Origin: Empedobacter sedimenti
Lineage (GTDB): Bacteria > Bacteroidota > Bacteroidia > Flavobacteriales > Weeksellaceae
DNA length: 64,000 nt
Reading direction: 5' to 3'
Assembly (NCBI RefSeq): GCF_030005555.1
Contig: NZ_JASCQG010000009.1
Span: 1-64,000, forward strand
Below, in pieces: positions 43,581-51,849 of this stretch. A model generated the notes under the pieces. That model saw only the letters and a program-made list of their open reading frames with translations. It was not told the DNA's origin and made no database searches. Made by a program: the position numbers and the translations under genes. Position 1 is the first letter of the stretch; every line of letters begins with the position of its first letter.

Positions 43581-45386
43581 TTAAGTTTTAAATCCTATTC
43601 TTGGTCTTTCGGTTTTGTTTTCGGTATTTTCCCCGTCCATTTTTGCCCTTATCAATTCATATTTCTTTAATTCTTTTAATGGAACAGATGCTTTTGTATT
43701 CTTGATTACCTCTTCCAAAATCTTCATTGAAATTCTTGTTTTTGTTTTCAAAGCCAATCTTGATGCTTCATTAACCAATAATTCAATATCTGCCGAAACA
43801 TAATTCTCTGTCAAATTGGAAAGTTGGACGTAATCCATACCAAAATCTAAAGGACGATTTTTTAAATACATTTCGAACATTGCTTTTCTCGCTTCGAAAT
43901 CTGGTGGCGGTAAATAGAATTTCTTATCCAATCTTCCTGCCCTTAAAATTGCAGGGTCAATCATATTCGGATAGTTGGTTGCTCCAATAATGAAAACTCC
44001 TTTTTCTCCTGTTCTGTCCATTTGTGCAAGCATTTCATTAACCGCACTTTTACTCATTTCGTGAACTTCCGAATCTCTGTTAGGAACTAACTCGTTGATT
44101 TCGTCAATAAAAATAATAGTGGGAGCGTCTTTTTCCGCTTCTTGAAACATTTTTGCTATGTTTTCTTGTGTAGCATTCACGTATCTACTTTTTAAAGTAG
44201 AAGGTGTGACCAACATAAAATTAAATCCGACTTCTTCGGCAAAATGTTTAGCAAAAAAGGTTTTACCGCAACCTGGCGGACCATAAAGTAACATTCCGTT
44301 TGGTATAGTTACACCATATTTCGCATACTCTTCGGGATTGTGTAAAGCATCAATAACATCCAATCGCAATTGTTCTTTAAGTTCGTGCATTCCTGCGATA
44401 GCAGAAAACCCTTTGCCTTTTGCTTTCTTACTTTGAATTTTCTTTTCAGGTCTATCCTCTGATGTTACTTGCTGAACTCTATCAATATCTTCAATCGCTA
44501 TTTCCCCATTTAAAGCCTGAACAAATTCACTGACATTTTGAAAGCGGTTTTCTATGTTCTGATTTAATGCTTTTTTCAAAATAAGATTTATATCGTTTGA
44601 ATAGCCGATTATTTCATTAGTCAATTTTGGAAAAGACAAAGTCTTTTTTCGTTCATCAATTAGTAATTCTTCTGTTCTGTTTTTATTTGATTGAAAATTT
44701 GAAATATCTTTAAACCAAGGTGGCAAACCAAAGAGCATTTGGTACATTACTGCTCCAACAGAATATATATCGCTTTGTGGCGAATACAAACCATTTAAAC
44801 ACTCCGATGCAACGTAATTGAAGTTTAAATTTTCTTTATTGTATGCTTTTGTTGATTGATGAAAAGACCTTGCATAACCAAAATCAATGATTTTGGCTTT
44901 CGGAATATCTTCTGACAAATCCAACATTATATTTTGGGGTGTGATTTCGTTGTGAATGATAGGTTCGGACAATTTATGCAAATAATTTAAACCTTTCAAA
45001 ACGTCCGTAATGATTTGTTGAATATCGTAATAATTGGTAAATGTTTCTCGGCTTATTCTTTCTGCTAATGTTTCTCCTGCAATAAAGTTCAAGACCAAAA
45101 AGGCAAACTTTTTGTTTTCAAATATAAGCTCTCCACTGTCTTTGTACTCAATAATATTATCGTGTTGAATTTTTTTCAAAAACTCAATCTCCAACAAATT
45201 ACTTTCATTATCAAAAGCTGAACGGTGTAATTTTGAATAATTGAATAGTTTCAAGAAGTATAATTTCCCGTCTTTACCTTTTGCACGATAGGTTTCGGCA
45301 TTAGTTCCTTGTTTGATGAAAAGCATAATATTATACTTTTCATCAACAGAAAACCCTTTTGGTAATATGCCTTTGTATTTTGTCAT
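43581..45386 (-). CDS. Pseudokinase-like STK domain fused to FtsH/Cdc48-type AAA+ ATPase
   Basis: 601 aa. Residues about 15-290 are a Ser/Thr kinase fold: ATP-binding Lys in 'YFLKLF' (K46), DFG as 'IIDFGYARS' (D168) and 'SDIYSVGAVMYQMLFGLPPW' in the C-lobe. The catalytic loop, however, reads 'IIHNEITPQNIML': HRD is H-N-E (E147) and the loop Lys is Thr149, so catalysis is doubtful. A linker rich in Lys (310-326) leads to an AAA+ domain (about 330-590) with Walker A 'GPPGCGKT' (369-376), Walker B 'IIFIDE' (424-429), sensor 'IIGATN' and the 'RAGRLD' arginine-finger box. It may sense a state through the kinase fold and remodel proteins with the ATPase. It overlaps the small membrane protein gene by 4 bp. 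Confidence 0.85.
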   Translation of the reverse strand: MTKYKGILPKGFSVDEKYNIMLFIKQGTNAETYRAKGKDGKLYFLKLFNYSKLHRSAFDNESNLLEIEFLKKIQHDNIIEYKDSGELIFENKKFAFLVLNFIAGETLAERISRETFTNYYDIQQIITDVLKGLNYLHKLSEPIIHNEITPQNIMLDLSEDIPKAKIIDFGYARSFHQSTKAYNKENLNFNYVASECLNGLYSPQSDIYSVGAVMYQMLFGLPPWFKDISNFQSNKNRTEELLIDERKKTLSFPKLTNEIIGYSNDINLILKKALNQNIENRFQNVSEFVQALNGEIAIEDIDRVQQVTSEDRPEKKIQSKKAKGKGFSAIAGMHELKEQLRLDVIDALHNPEEYAKYGVTIPNGMLLYGPPGCGKTFFAKHFAEEVGFNFMLVTPSTLKSRYVNATQENIAKMFQEAEKDAPTIIFIDEINELVPNRDSEVHEMSKSAVNEMLAQMDRTGEKGVFIIGATNYPNMIDPAILRAGRLDKKFYLPPPDFEARKAMFEMYLKNRPLDFGMDYVQLSNLTENYVSADIELLVNEASRLALKTKTRISMKILEEVIKNTKASVPLKELKKYELIRAKMDGENTENKTERPRIGFKT

Positions 45387-45670
45387 TTATTTTTTCCTTT
45401 TAAACTAATCATCAACCCAACCGCTACTATTACATCCACAATATTCCATATTTCTCTTCCTAAAGCAATCTTGATAAACGGTTGAAATAATAAAGCTAAA
45501 GCACCGTAAATAATCATTTCGGTTTTCTGTCCCTCTTTGTTTGCTTGGTAAGCTAATAATGCAAAACCTATCAATGCACCGAAACGCACTAATTGGTAAT
45601 AGCCATAAGGCATATCTAACAAGCAACCGAGTAAAAGAACGGCTAATGCTATTTTTATTACTTTAATCAT
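45383..45670 (-). CDS. Small membrane protein of the cargo operon
   Basis: 95 aa with three to four hydrophobic segments (about 5-20, 28-42, 52-68, 76-89) and very short loops such as 'ANKEGQKTEM'. Its C-terminus is 'SLKGKNK'. It somewhat resembles a DUF6804-type small membrane protein, but I am unsure. The stop overlaps the kinase-AAA start by 4 bp and its start abuts the lipoprotein stop, so it is firmly in the operon. The function is unknown; a membrane anchor or channel-like partner is possible. Confidence 0.65.
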   Translation of the reverse strand: MIKVIKIALAVLLLGCLLDMPYGYYQLVRFGALIGFALLAYQANKEGQKTEMIIYGALALLFQPFIKIALGREIWNIVDVIVAVGLMISLKGKNK

Positions 45671-46348
45671 CTATAAGGCTTCTTCGGGATTGCTTGGTCT
45701 GGTACTGAAATTTCCGTTTTGTTGCATAATCAGCTCATATTCCAATACATTATTGCTTAAATATTGCGGGTCATCTTTCCCAAAATCTTCATTAGCAATA
45801 AAACCTCCTTTTAATTCTCCGTTTTTCATTTCCTTTTCGGGATTCCACCCTTTTCCGTAATAGAAAAAAGCCTGATATGTTCCATTTGGAAATGAGAATG
45901 TGTAACTATCGCCAGCCTGAATGAAAGCGTGTCTTACAACCTTATCATTCTTCTTGATAGTAACCAAAACATCAGAGTTACTTGTTCTGACTTTTATTTG
46001 TGAGCATCCGTAATCATTACAAGACGAATTACCTCCATAATATCTTGCATAGGGAGTTGCTCCTGTGTTTAGCGAATTAGAGATATACTTATTGTAATTC
46101 TCTTGCTCTACTCGCTCTTTTTCTAATTGGATTTCTCTTTCTATACGGTCTGCTTCTGCTTGTTGAGCCTGTTCAATTCGCTCTTGTTCCAAACGGATAT
46201 TTTCGGCTTTTTCTTCTTCGGCACGTTGTTGTTCATACTCAATACGTTGTTTTTCTTCACGTGCCAACCGTTCTTTTTTAGCCTGTTCGGATTCACAAGA
46301 AATCAAAAGCAATGCAGATACCAAAGTTGGGATGATAATTTTTCTCAT
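45671..46348 (-). CDS. Coiled-coil lipoprotein of the cargo operon
   Basis: 225 aa. An SPII signal with lipobox 'LLISCESE' (Cys18). Residues about 22-85 form a long, highly charged single helix or coiled coil rich in Glu, Arg and Gln ('EEKAENIRLEQERIEQAQQAEADRIERE'). A globular C-terminal part (about 115-225) has beta-type strands ('VRTSNSDVLVTIKKNDKVVRHAFIQAGDSYTFSFPNGTYQAFFYYGKGW'). No family is recognised. It should sit on the periplasmic or outer face and could span part of the periplasm. It is 10 bp after the Hsp70 gene. Confidence 0.65.
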   Translation of the reverse strand: MRKIIIPTLVSALLLISCESEQAKKERLAREEKQRIEYEQQRAEEEKAENIRLEQERIEQAQQAEADRIEREIQLEKERVEQENYNKYISNSLNTGATPYARYYGGNSSCNDYGCSQIKVRTSNSDVLVTIKKNDKVVRHAFIQAGDSYTFSFPNGTYQAFFYYGKGWNPEKEMKNGELKGGFIANEDFGKDDPQYLSNNVLEYELIMQQNGNFSTRPSNPEEAL

Positions 46349-46358
46349 AGCTTCAAGT

Positions 46359-48896
46359 TTAGCCCAATGTTTCTTTAGGTTTTTCGTTTTCAGGCATCAA
46401 AGAAATCAGTTCAACGAGTATCTGTCGAATTCCCGAAGTTCTGCCATTTGTAGCCATTTGTAATCCTTGATTTAATAGTTGACGAGCTTTCGTTGTATCT
46501 TTCCAATGGTAAGTTCCAAAGCTATCATTCAGGTGGCGTAAAAACTGAACATCCATAGCATTCCCAGTAACAGCATTACGAAGTTCAAAATCTAATTGCC
46601 CGATTTCTCTTGTAAGTTCTTTAGCATCTTTAGCATTTTTCTCTTTAATGATGTATTCGATTTTTGTTCTGTACTCCTGAATATGAGCATTTACGCTTTC
46701 CAAATTCAAATCTCCGTCATCACTATTGTGTCTGATTTTTTCAATTAAATCTTCCAACTTATAAAACGCATCTTTCAGGTCTTGCTCTACTTTAGGCCAC
46801 TCCGTTGCTTTTTCTGCTCCGTCTAATTTCAAAAGCTCTTTACGTAATCCGTCAAGAATTTTCATTTTTCCGTCTGCACTTCCTTTTTCATTTTCAAGTT
46901 GTTCCTCTAATGTTTCGAGCTTTTGAGAAACATCATCAGCATTTACTTTTTGGGCAGTTCGTTTGGCTTTACTAATCTCTTTAGTCAAAAATACTTCTTC
47001 GGGAGCTTCTGTATTTTTGATTTCTACCTCTAATTCTTCAAGATGCTCAATAGTCGGAAATTCTGCACTAAATTTCATTAAAGATGAGCCGTCAACTCTA
47101 ATCGTAATATTTACAGGACTTCCTTTTGGTAAAACTTTTGGCAAGGTTTCTCCTGTGATAACCACTTCGTTTACAAAATTATTTAAAAGCGGATTTGTTC
47201 CCTCTGCGTTATAATCTCCTTGATATATCGGAATTCTTATAATATCTGTTCGCATTCCTGCTCTTATATCGCTACGGGTATATAGGTTATCAATAACACC
47301 CACAATCCCTTTTCCGATTTGTTTATTTTTCTCTAAACCTTTCGCAGGTTGGAATAAATCCTTTTGTTCGGTTTCAAACCATTTTCCGATACCGATATGA
47401 TAAGGCAAAACCTGCATTTTGTCCAAACCTCCAATTCCTTGTATAATTGTAAATTGGTTAGGCTGACAATCTAACTTGTTTCCTGTTTCATCATAAACAT
47501 TGATTTCAAAGGCATTAGATTTTCCCTCTACCAATAATACATCAAGAATGGTTGCTTTTTCTCCAATAAGCTTTTTACCACTACTCCAAGCTCCGTCTCC
47601 TCTCACTACATCAGCATATATTTTATCGGGAATTTGCCCCTCTGTTTTGTCTTTCAAAACTTTCAGGTTAATCATTTCATCCAATTCTACACTCGTAGCT
47701 TCATAATTTATTTCTAATTGAAGTTTTGTTTTATCTCTTGTAGCTTCCTTTACTTCATCAGAAACAGAGATAGTAGAAGCAAACAAAGCTGCACCACGGG
47801 CAACAACTGTCATTGGGTCAACAGAGGTATCTACATTGTCGGTAATCTGCTCTTTAAGCATTCTTCTTAAAATAGGCGAATAAGTCGGACCTCCTACCAA
47901 AATCAATGCACCTAAATCCGAACCTTTTAAATTGTTCCTTTTTAAAAGTTCTTTTGTAATGTCAATAGCTTTTTGAAAAATTGGAGCTAACACACTTTCC
48001 ATATCCTTTTGACTAACTTCTACATCTATTTCGGGTTCTTCTCCATTATCATCCTCAAAAGGCAAGTCCCCAAGATTTGATAATACGTTATGCGAATCTT
48101 TGAATGACAATTGAATTTTAGCTTCTTCGGCAAAAGGCTTAACCGCATTTCTTAAAATTTCTCTTTTAGTAACATCTTCTAAAACACTATCAATAGAATA
48201 ATTTTCTTGTAGGTTTGGAATAATGATTTGGTCAACAATGGCTTCATCTAAGTTTTTTCCTCCTAACCAATTGTCTCCGTCTGTATCTTTTACAGATAAT
48301 ATTCCCTCTTCTGATTTTACTAATGCTGCATCAAACGTTCCTCCTCCTAAATCGAACACTAACCAATAACCGTCTTTAGCTTTGGCATCTAAACCATAAG
48401 CCGTTGCTGCTGCAACAGGCTCTTGCAATAACTGGATATGTTGGAAGCCTGCTAATTTAGCGGCTTGCATTGTTGCTTCATTTTGCGGATTTAGGAACTT
48501 TGCAGGTACGGTAATCACGATTGATGAAATATTTTCATCCTGTATGAATGATTTTAATTTCTTCAATACTTCACTCGATAGCTCTTCTGAAGAGAAATCC
48601 TTTTTCATATTGGAACACTCATAAGTATGTGTTGTTCCCATTGTTCTTTTGAACTCAATAAAAGTATTGGTTTTCCCTTTTTCAAATGTTTTCAAGGCTC
48701 TCGTGTTATCATTTTTCATCACATTGAAAGCCGTATCGCCTACTAAAATATCCTGTCTTTTGTTGAAATGGACACAAGACGGAACTGTATCTTTTAAGGT
48801 ATCTGATTTTTTAATGGTCGGTATTCCGTTTTCCATTCTTGCAATTGCCGAATTGGTCGTTCCTAAATCTATACCGTAGTCTATTTTATTTCTCAT
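46359..48896 (-). CDS. Divergent Hsp70-family protein with long C-terminal helical domain
   Basis: 845 aa, about 200 longer than DnaK. The ATPase domain (1-375) is well kept: phosphate-1 loop 'YGIDLGTTNSAIARM', phosphate-2 'LVFDLGGGTFDAALVK' (180-194) and adenosine loop 'LILVGGPTYSPILRRML' (331-347). The substrate-binding region (about 390-620) is beta-rich but hardly resembles DnaK, and the last 220 residues are helical and coiled ('LETLEEQLENEKGSADGKMKILDGL'). It is not a second housekeeping DnaK, since no dnaJ/grpE is adjacent; it sits with a J-like protein lacking HPD. It presumably acts in the cytoplasm with its membrane-bound neighbours. Confidence 0.88.
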   Translation of the reverse strand: MRNKIDYGIDLGTTNSAIARMENGIPTIKKSDTLKDTVPSCVHFNKRQDILVGDTAFNVMKNDNTRALKTFEKGKTNTFIEFKRTMGTTHTYECSNMKKDFSSEELSSEVLKKLKSFIQDENISSIVITVPAKFLNPQNEATMQAAKLAGFQHIQLLQEPVAAATAYGLDAKAKDGYWLVFDLGGGTFDAALVKSEEGILSVKDTDGDNWLGGKNLDEAIVDQIIIPNLQENYSIDSVLEDVTKREILRNAVKPFAEEAKIQLSFKDSHNVLSNLGDLPFEDDNGEEPEIDVEVSQKDMESVLAPIFQKAIDITKELLKRNNLKGSDLGALILVGGPTYSPILRRMLKEQITDNVDTSVDPMTVVARGAALFASTISVSDEVKEATRDKTKLQLEINYEATSVELDEMINLKVLKDKTEGQIPDKIYADVVRGDGAWSSGKKLIGEKATILDVLLVEGKSNAFEINVYDETGNKLDCQPNQFTIIQGIGGLDKMQVLPYHIGIGKWFETEQKDLFQPAKGLEKNKQIGKGIVGVIDNLYTRSDIRAGMRTDIIRIPIYQGDYNAEGTNPLLNNFVNEVVITGETLPKVLPKGSPVNITIRVDGSSLMKFSAEFPTIEHLEELEVEIKNTEAPEEVFLTKEISKAKRTAQKVNADDVSQKLETLEEQLENEKGSADGKMKILDGLRKELLKLDGAEKATEWPKVEQDLKDAFYKLEDLIEKIRHNSDDGDLNLESVNAHIQEYRTKIEYIIKEKNAKDAKELTREIGQLDFELRNAVTGNAMDVQFLRHLNDSFGTYHWKDTTKARQLLNQGLQMATNGRTSGIRQILVELISLMPENEKPKETLG

Positions 48897-48920
48897 TATT
48901 GATTATGCTTTTATAGAGTA

Positions 48921-49874
48921 TTAAATCCCGACAGAAACTTCAATCTGTGCGGTTTGTATCATTTTTTCATTATAATTTACTTGTGGAATCAGTACTTTTG
49001 TGATGATTTCAGAGCCTTTTTCCAAATTTTCATCAGGAATTGAACTCGCTACAATTACTTTCATTCCTTGATGGAATTGCTTACCTAATAATTCAGGCAT
49101 TTCATAGCTGTTAGCAGCAAGGTTGTCTTTGAGTTTTCCTACGGAACGTGACAATTGCTTTAATCCTTTTGTTCCTGCATCCATAAGATTGATATTTCTT
49201 TCAATCAAATTAATTTCACTTGCTACTTTCAGGGCTAATGAATGGTCAGGTTCGGCATTTGGATTGGCAGGAGCTTCGGCTTTTTGCTTTTCAAGTAGCT
49301 GTAATTGACTTTCTATTAAGTCGGTTTGTTTACCGAATTCTTTCACCAAACTTTCTTCAATAGATGTTTTGGTTTGGCTCAATTGTTCTATCACTTCGCT
49401 CTTATCAGTTTTCTGTCTTCTGCTTAATAGCCAATAGATAATCCCTGAAACAAGAATTGCCAAAAGCACTCCGATAATTCCGTAGAGTGACTTCTTACTT
49501 AATGATTGTGATATTTCGGATATTTTATTTTGGCTATTATCGTTTGTTTCTTTAATTTCAATACCAAGTTTATCAGCCGTTTCTGTAATAGATTTTCTGT
49601 TTATTTCCGTTTGGTTTTTCAAACTATCAATACTGGCGGTAGCATCTGAAAATAATGTATTCAAATTGCCAATTTCCGTCTTCAATTTGGTGTTTTCGCT
49701 TTGAAGATTTTGAATATTGGTCTTTAATAAACTGTTTTCTTTCTGAAAATTCTCCATTTGAATTTTCAAAGGTTTCAGTTCCTTGTCCAAATCATCTTTG
49801 GTAATGTTTCCGTTTTGGGCAAAAAGCATTATGCCAACTAAACAGAATATTGATGTTAGTAGATATTTTCTCAT
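48921..49874 (-). CDS. Signal-peptide, coiled-coil, single-TM protein of the cargo operon
   Basis: 317 aa from the ATG at 49874, which gives a standard signal peptide (1-20, ending 'MLFAQ'). An upstream ATG at 49892 would add six residues and overlap the preceding gene. Residues about 24-126 are a coiled coil ('ENFQKENSLLKTNIQNLQSENTKLKTE'), 130-150 one membrane segment followed by 'SRRQK' (positive, cytoplasmic), and 152-317 a cytoplasmic helical domain. It therefore links periplasm and cytoplasm. No family is recognised. It is 24 bp upstream of the Hsp70 gene and could transmit an envelope signal to it. Confidence 0.7.
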   Translation of the reverse strand: MRKYLLTSIFCLVGIMLFAQNGNITKDDLDKELKPLKIQMENFQKENSLLKTNIQNLQSENTKLKTEIGNLNTLFSDATASIDSLKNQTEINRKSITETADKLGIEIKETNDNSQNKISEISQSLSKKSLYGIIGVLLAILVSGIIYWLLSRRQKTDKSEVIEQLSQTKTSIEESLVKEFGKQTDLIESQLQLLEKQKAEAPANPNAEPDHSLALKVASEINLIERNINLMDAGTKGLKQLSRSVGKLKDNLAANSYEMPELLGKQFHQGMKVIVASSIPDENLEKGSEIITKVLIPQVNYNEKMIQTAQIEVSVGI

Positions 49875-49884
49875 TTCAATTGTT

Positions 49885-51495
49885 TTAATCACAAGCTCTT
49901 ATTAATATTATTAAAATTATAATTCCGACAACCCAATACACCCACGGAGCACAACCCTCATTATTGCTTGAACTGCTTGAAGTCGTTGTTTTTGGTCTGT
50001 ACGACCCTGAACTGCTTGATGATGAGCTGTAACTTGAACTGCTTACACTTAATTGTGAAGCAATAGACTTAAGTGTTGAGTGGTTTTGATTATAATGCGA
50101 CCTCTGTTCAGGTGACATATCTAAAGAACCAATATTATTAGATACTTCAAGTGCGGTGCGAATAGTTGAGCGGAGTGTTGTAAATTGTCTTAATTGAACT
50201 TCAATACTGTTTTGCTGTTCATTAATTACAGAAATTAACATTCCTAAAGCATTGTTAGCCACCGCACCACTAATTTTTAGATAAAAATCATCCGTAGAGC
50301 CGAGTGTGTTTTTTATACTAATTAATCGTGGTTTACAGCTATCAACAAGGTCTTTGGCATTTGAAACGGTATCTGAAAGATTTTGAAATCGTTCGAGCTT
50401 GGAAGTGACAAAAGATAAATCATCCGCAATCTTTTTCTGTTTCTCTCTTTCGGGTTTGTCGTTAATCCATTCTTGCAAACTTTCAGTATTTTCCTGTATT
50501 CTTTGACTGACGACACTTCCCAAAGCTAAAGATTTCGCTTTTCGGAATAAATCCATTGTTGCACTACTTGGGTCGGTATTGCTATCTCTGTAATGTTTGA
50601 AATAGTCTATTCCACATTGTAGTATTTCGTCTGCAACTTTGTCTGAAACAGAAGAAAACTTAATATCAGAAGCACCCAAAATGGATTTCAGTTGCTTGAC
50701 ATTTTCAATGCTTTGTTGATATAAGGTATTCCCATCACTTATCGCATTGGCTTTATTAGCTTTTCGTTTGGTTTTGGATTCTTCAATCAATCTCTCTACC
50801 TGTTCAATGGGTTTCTGTACAAAACTTTTCAGGAAATCTTGTTTTGCAGAAAATTGTAGTTTGCTTACTATTTCAACAAATTTAATTACCGAGATTTTCT
50901 TACTATATTCTATGTCCGAAAAAAGTTGATTGAGAAACGAAAGTTGTAAATCTTTTTTACTTGGTTTATAGGTGGAGTCTGCTACATTTGAAACGAAATT
51001 ATGAACCAAATCACTTTCGAGAAAAAATATTCCTCCTGCGATTGCGTTATTAAGATTTCCATTTGGTCTGACTATGTTGAGAACAGCACAATTATGAAAA
51101 GCAGAATAGTTTTTTTCGGTTACTGGTTTCCAAAATCTTTTTCCGTCTTCTTTGGTGTCAGTTATTAATTTATCCCAAATCTGATTAGCAATTTCAATGT
51201 CGCCGTCTTTTAGGGCTTCAAAAGCAGGTTCATCAGTTATAGCATTTCCTTTATAAAACCAAAAGAGTGATGCAGACATTTTATCGCTGTCCAAATTCAA
51301 TTTTGATACTGCATTTTCTACATCTGCAATTGTTCGGGGTAGTTCCCCAAGTATTGGGAAGCTATAATCTTCATCAGGTTCTTGTTCGGCTTCTATATAT
51401 TGTTTAAGCCGTCTTACCTGTCGGTCTTGTTCTCTTGCTGTTGCTCCAACGAGTAACCCTGTAATTCGGTAAGGATTGTTTAGTATTGATTTCAT
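49885..51495 (-). CDS. J-domain-like (no HPD) protein with C-terminal membrane anchor
   Basis: 536 aa from the ATG at 51495. A longer reading to 51645 adds 50 residues with no family similarity and overlaps a hairpin. The N-terminus 'ILNNPYRITGLLVGATAREQDRQVRRLKQYIEAEQ' has the NPYxxLGL...A...EI pattern of J-domain-like proteins, but no HPD tripeptide is present. A helical middle (about 130-470) is followed by a Ser-rich linker (about 478-510) and one terminal hydrophobic segment (about 514-534), suggesting a tail-anchored cytoplasmic protein. It is the first gene of the cargo operon and lies two genes ahead of the Hsp70, so it may be its non-canonical partner. Confidence 0.72.
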   Translation of the reverse strand: MKSILNNPYRITGLLVGATAREQDRQVRRLKQYIEAEQEPDEDYSFPILGELPRTIADVENAVSKLNLDSDKMSASLFWFYKGNAITDEPAFEALKDGDIEIANQIWDKLITDTKEDGKRFWKPVTEKNYSAFHNCAVLNIVRPNGNLNNAIAGGIFFLESDLVHNFVSNVADSTYKPSKKDLQLSFLNQLFSDIEYSKKISVIKFVEIVSKLQFSAKQDFLKSFVQKPIEQVERLIEESKTKRKANKANAISDGNTLYQQSIENVKQLKSILGASDIKFSSVSDKVADEILQCGIDYFKHYRDSNTDPSSATMDLFRKAKSLALGSVVSQRIQENTESLQEWINDKPEREKQKKIADDLSFVTSKLERFQNLSDTVSNAKDLVDSCKPRLISIKNTLGSTDDFYLKISGAVANNALGMLISVINEQQNSIEVQLRQFTTLRSTIRTALEVSNNIGSLDMSPEQRSHYNQNHSTLKSIASQLSVSSSSYSSSSSSSGSYRPKTTTSSSSSNNEGCAPWVYWVVGIIILIILIRACD

Positions 51496-51540
51496 TATAA
51501 TTTCTACGGTCTGGCAATTTAAATGCATTTTATTTAACTT

Positions 51541-51560
51541 CTTTACGGGTTTCCGTAAAG
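51541..51560 (-). promoter_or_regulatory. Hairpin in the 5' leader of the cargo operon
   Basis: Perfect 8-bp stem CTTTACGG / CCGTAAAG with a 4-nt loop, 46 nt upstream of the first cargo start codon. No T-run follows on the minus strand directly, so it looks more like an operator or leader structure than a terminator. Confidence 0.5.
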
Positions 51561-51636
51561 AGCAAAAAATAACGTGAGCTAATTCCTTTTGTTCGTATCT
51601 GCGGTGGTCGAATACCGATAGCACAAAGCAAAAAGG

Positions 51637-51662
51637 AACGCCCACGCTTTACCGTAGGCGTT
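51637..51662 (-). terminator. Terminator of the relaxase transcript
   Basis: On the minus strand, AACGCC...GGCGTT (with three further inner pairs) is followed by CCTTTTTG. It lies downstream of the relaxase stop and ahead of the cargo operon, keeping the two transcripts apart. Confidence 0.6.
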
Positions 51663-51849
51663 TCCACTTTTACTTTCCCGTGCTATTTGAAATTTTCGAC
51701 CTTTCAGATACAGGAATTTATAAAGCGAAACGCTATAATTTTATATATCTATTTTTCTTTTGCTTAACTCATTAAAACTTTTTTTGTTCTTCTGCAAATA
51801 TATGAAAAATACCTTTCGGATTTTATCTGTAAGGTACTCAAAGGCTATC

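Larger units (their letters stand above)
51496..51849. other. Non-coding region between relaxase gene and cargo operon
   Basis: 354 bp with two hairpins and presumably the cargo promoter. The hairpin CTTTACGG-GTTT-CCGTAAAG is at 51541-51560, 46 nt ahead of the first cargo gene. The second (51637-51662) is listed as a terminator. The part nearest the relaxase (51700-51849) is AT-rich with no clear motif. I see no gene here. Confidence 0.6.

Noticed and set aside
46963-48879. Plus-strand ORFs of 68-83 codons opposite the Hsp70 gene
   Set aside because: They are antisense to a gene with clear Hsp70 motifs, and their composition follows its codons.
49990-50060. Repeat in the DNA of the Ser-rich linker
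   Set aside because: It is simple coding repetition of Ser codons in the linker before the membrane anchor, not a separate repeat element.
51496-51645. Longer start for the J-like protein
   Set aside because: The extra 50 residues show no J-like or signal features and cover a hairpin that fits a leader; the ATG at 51495 begins the conserved part.
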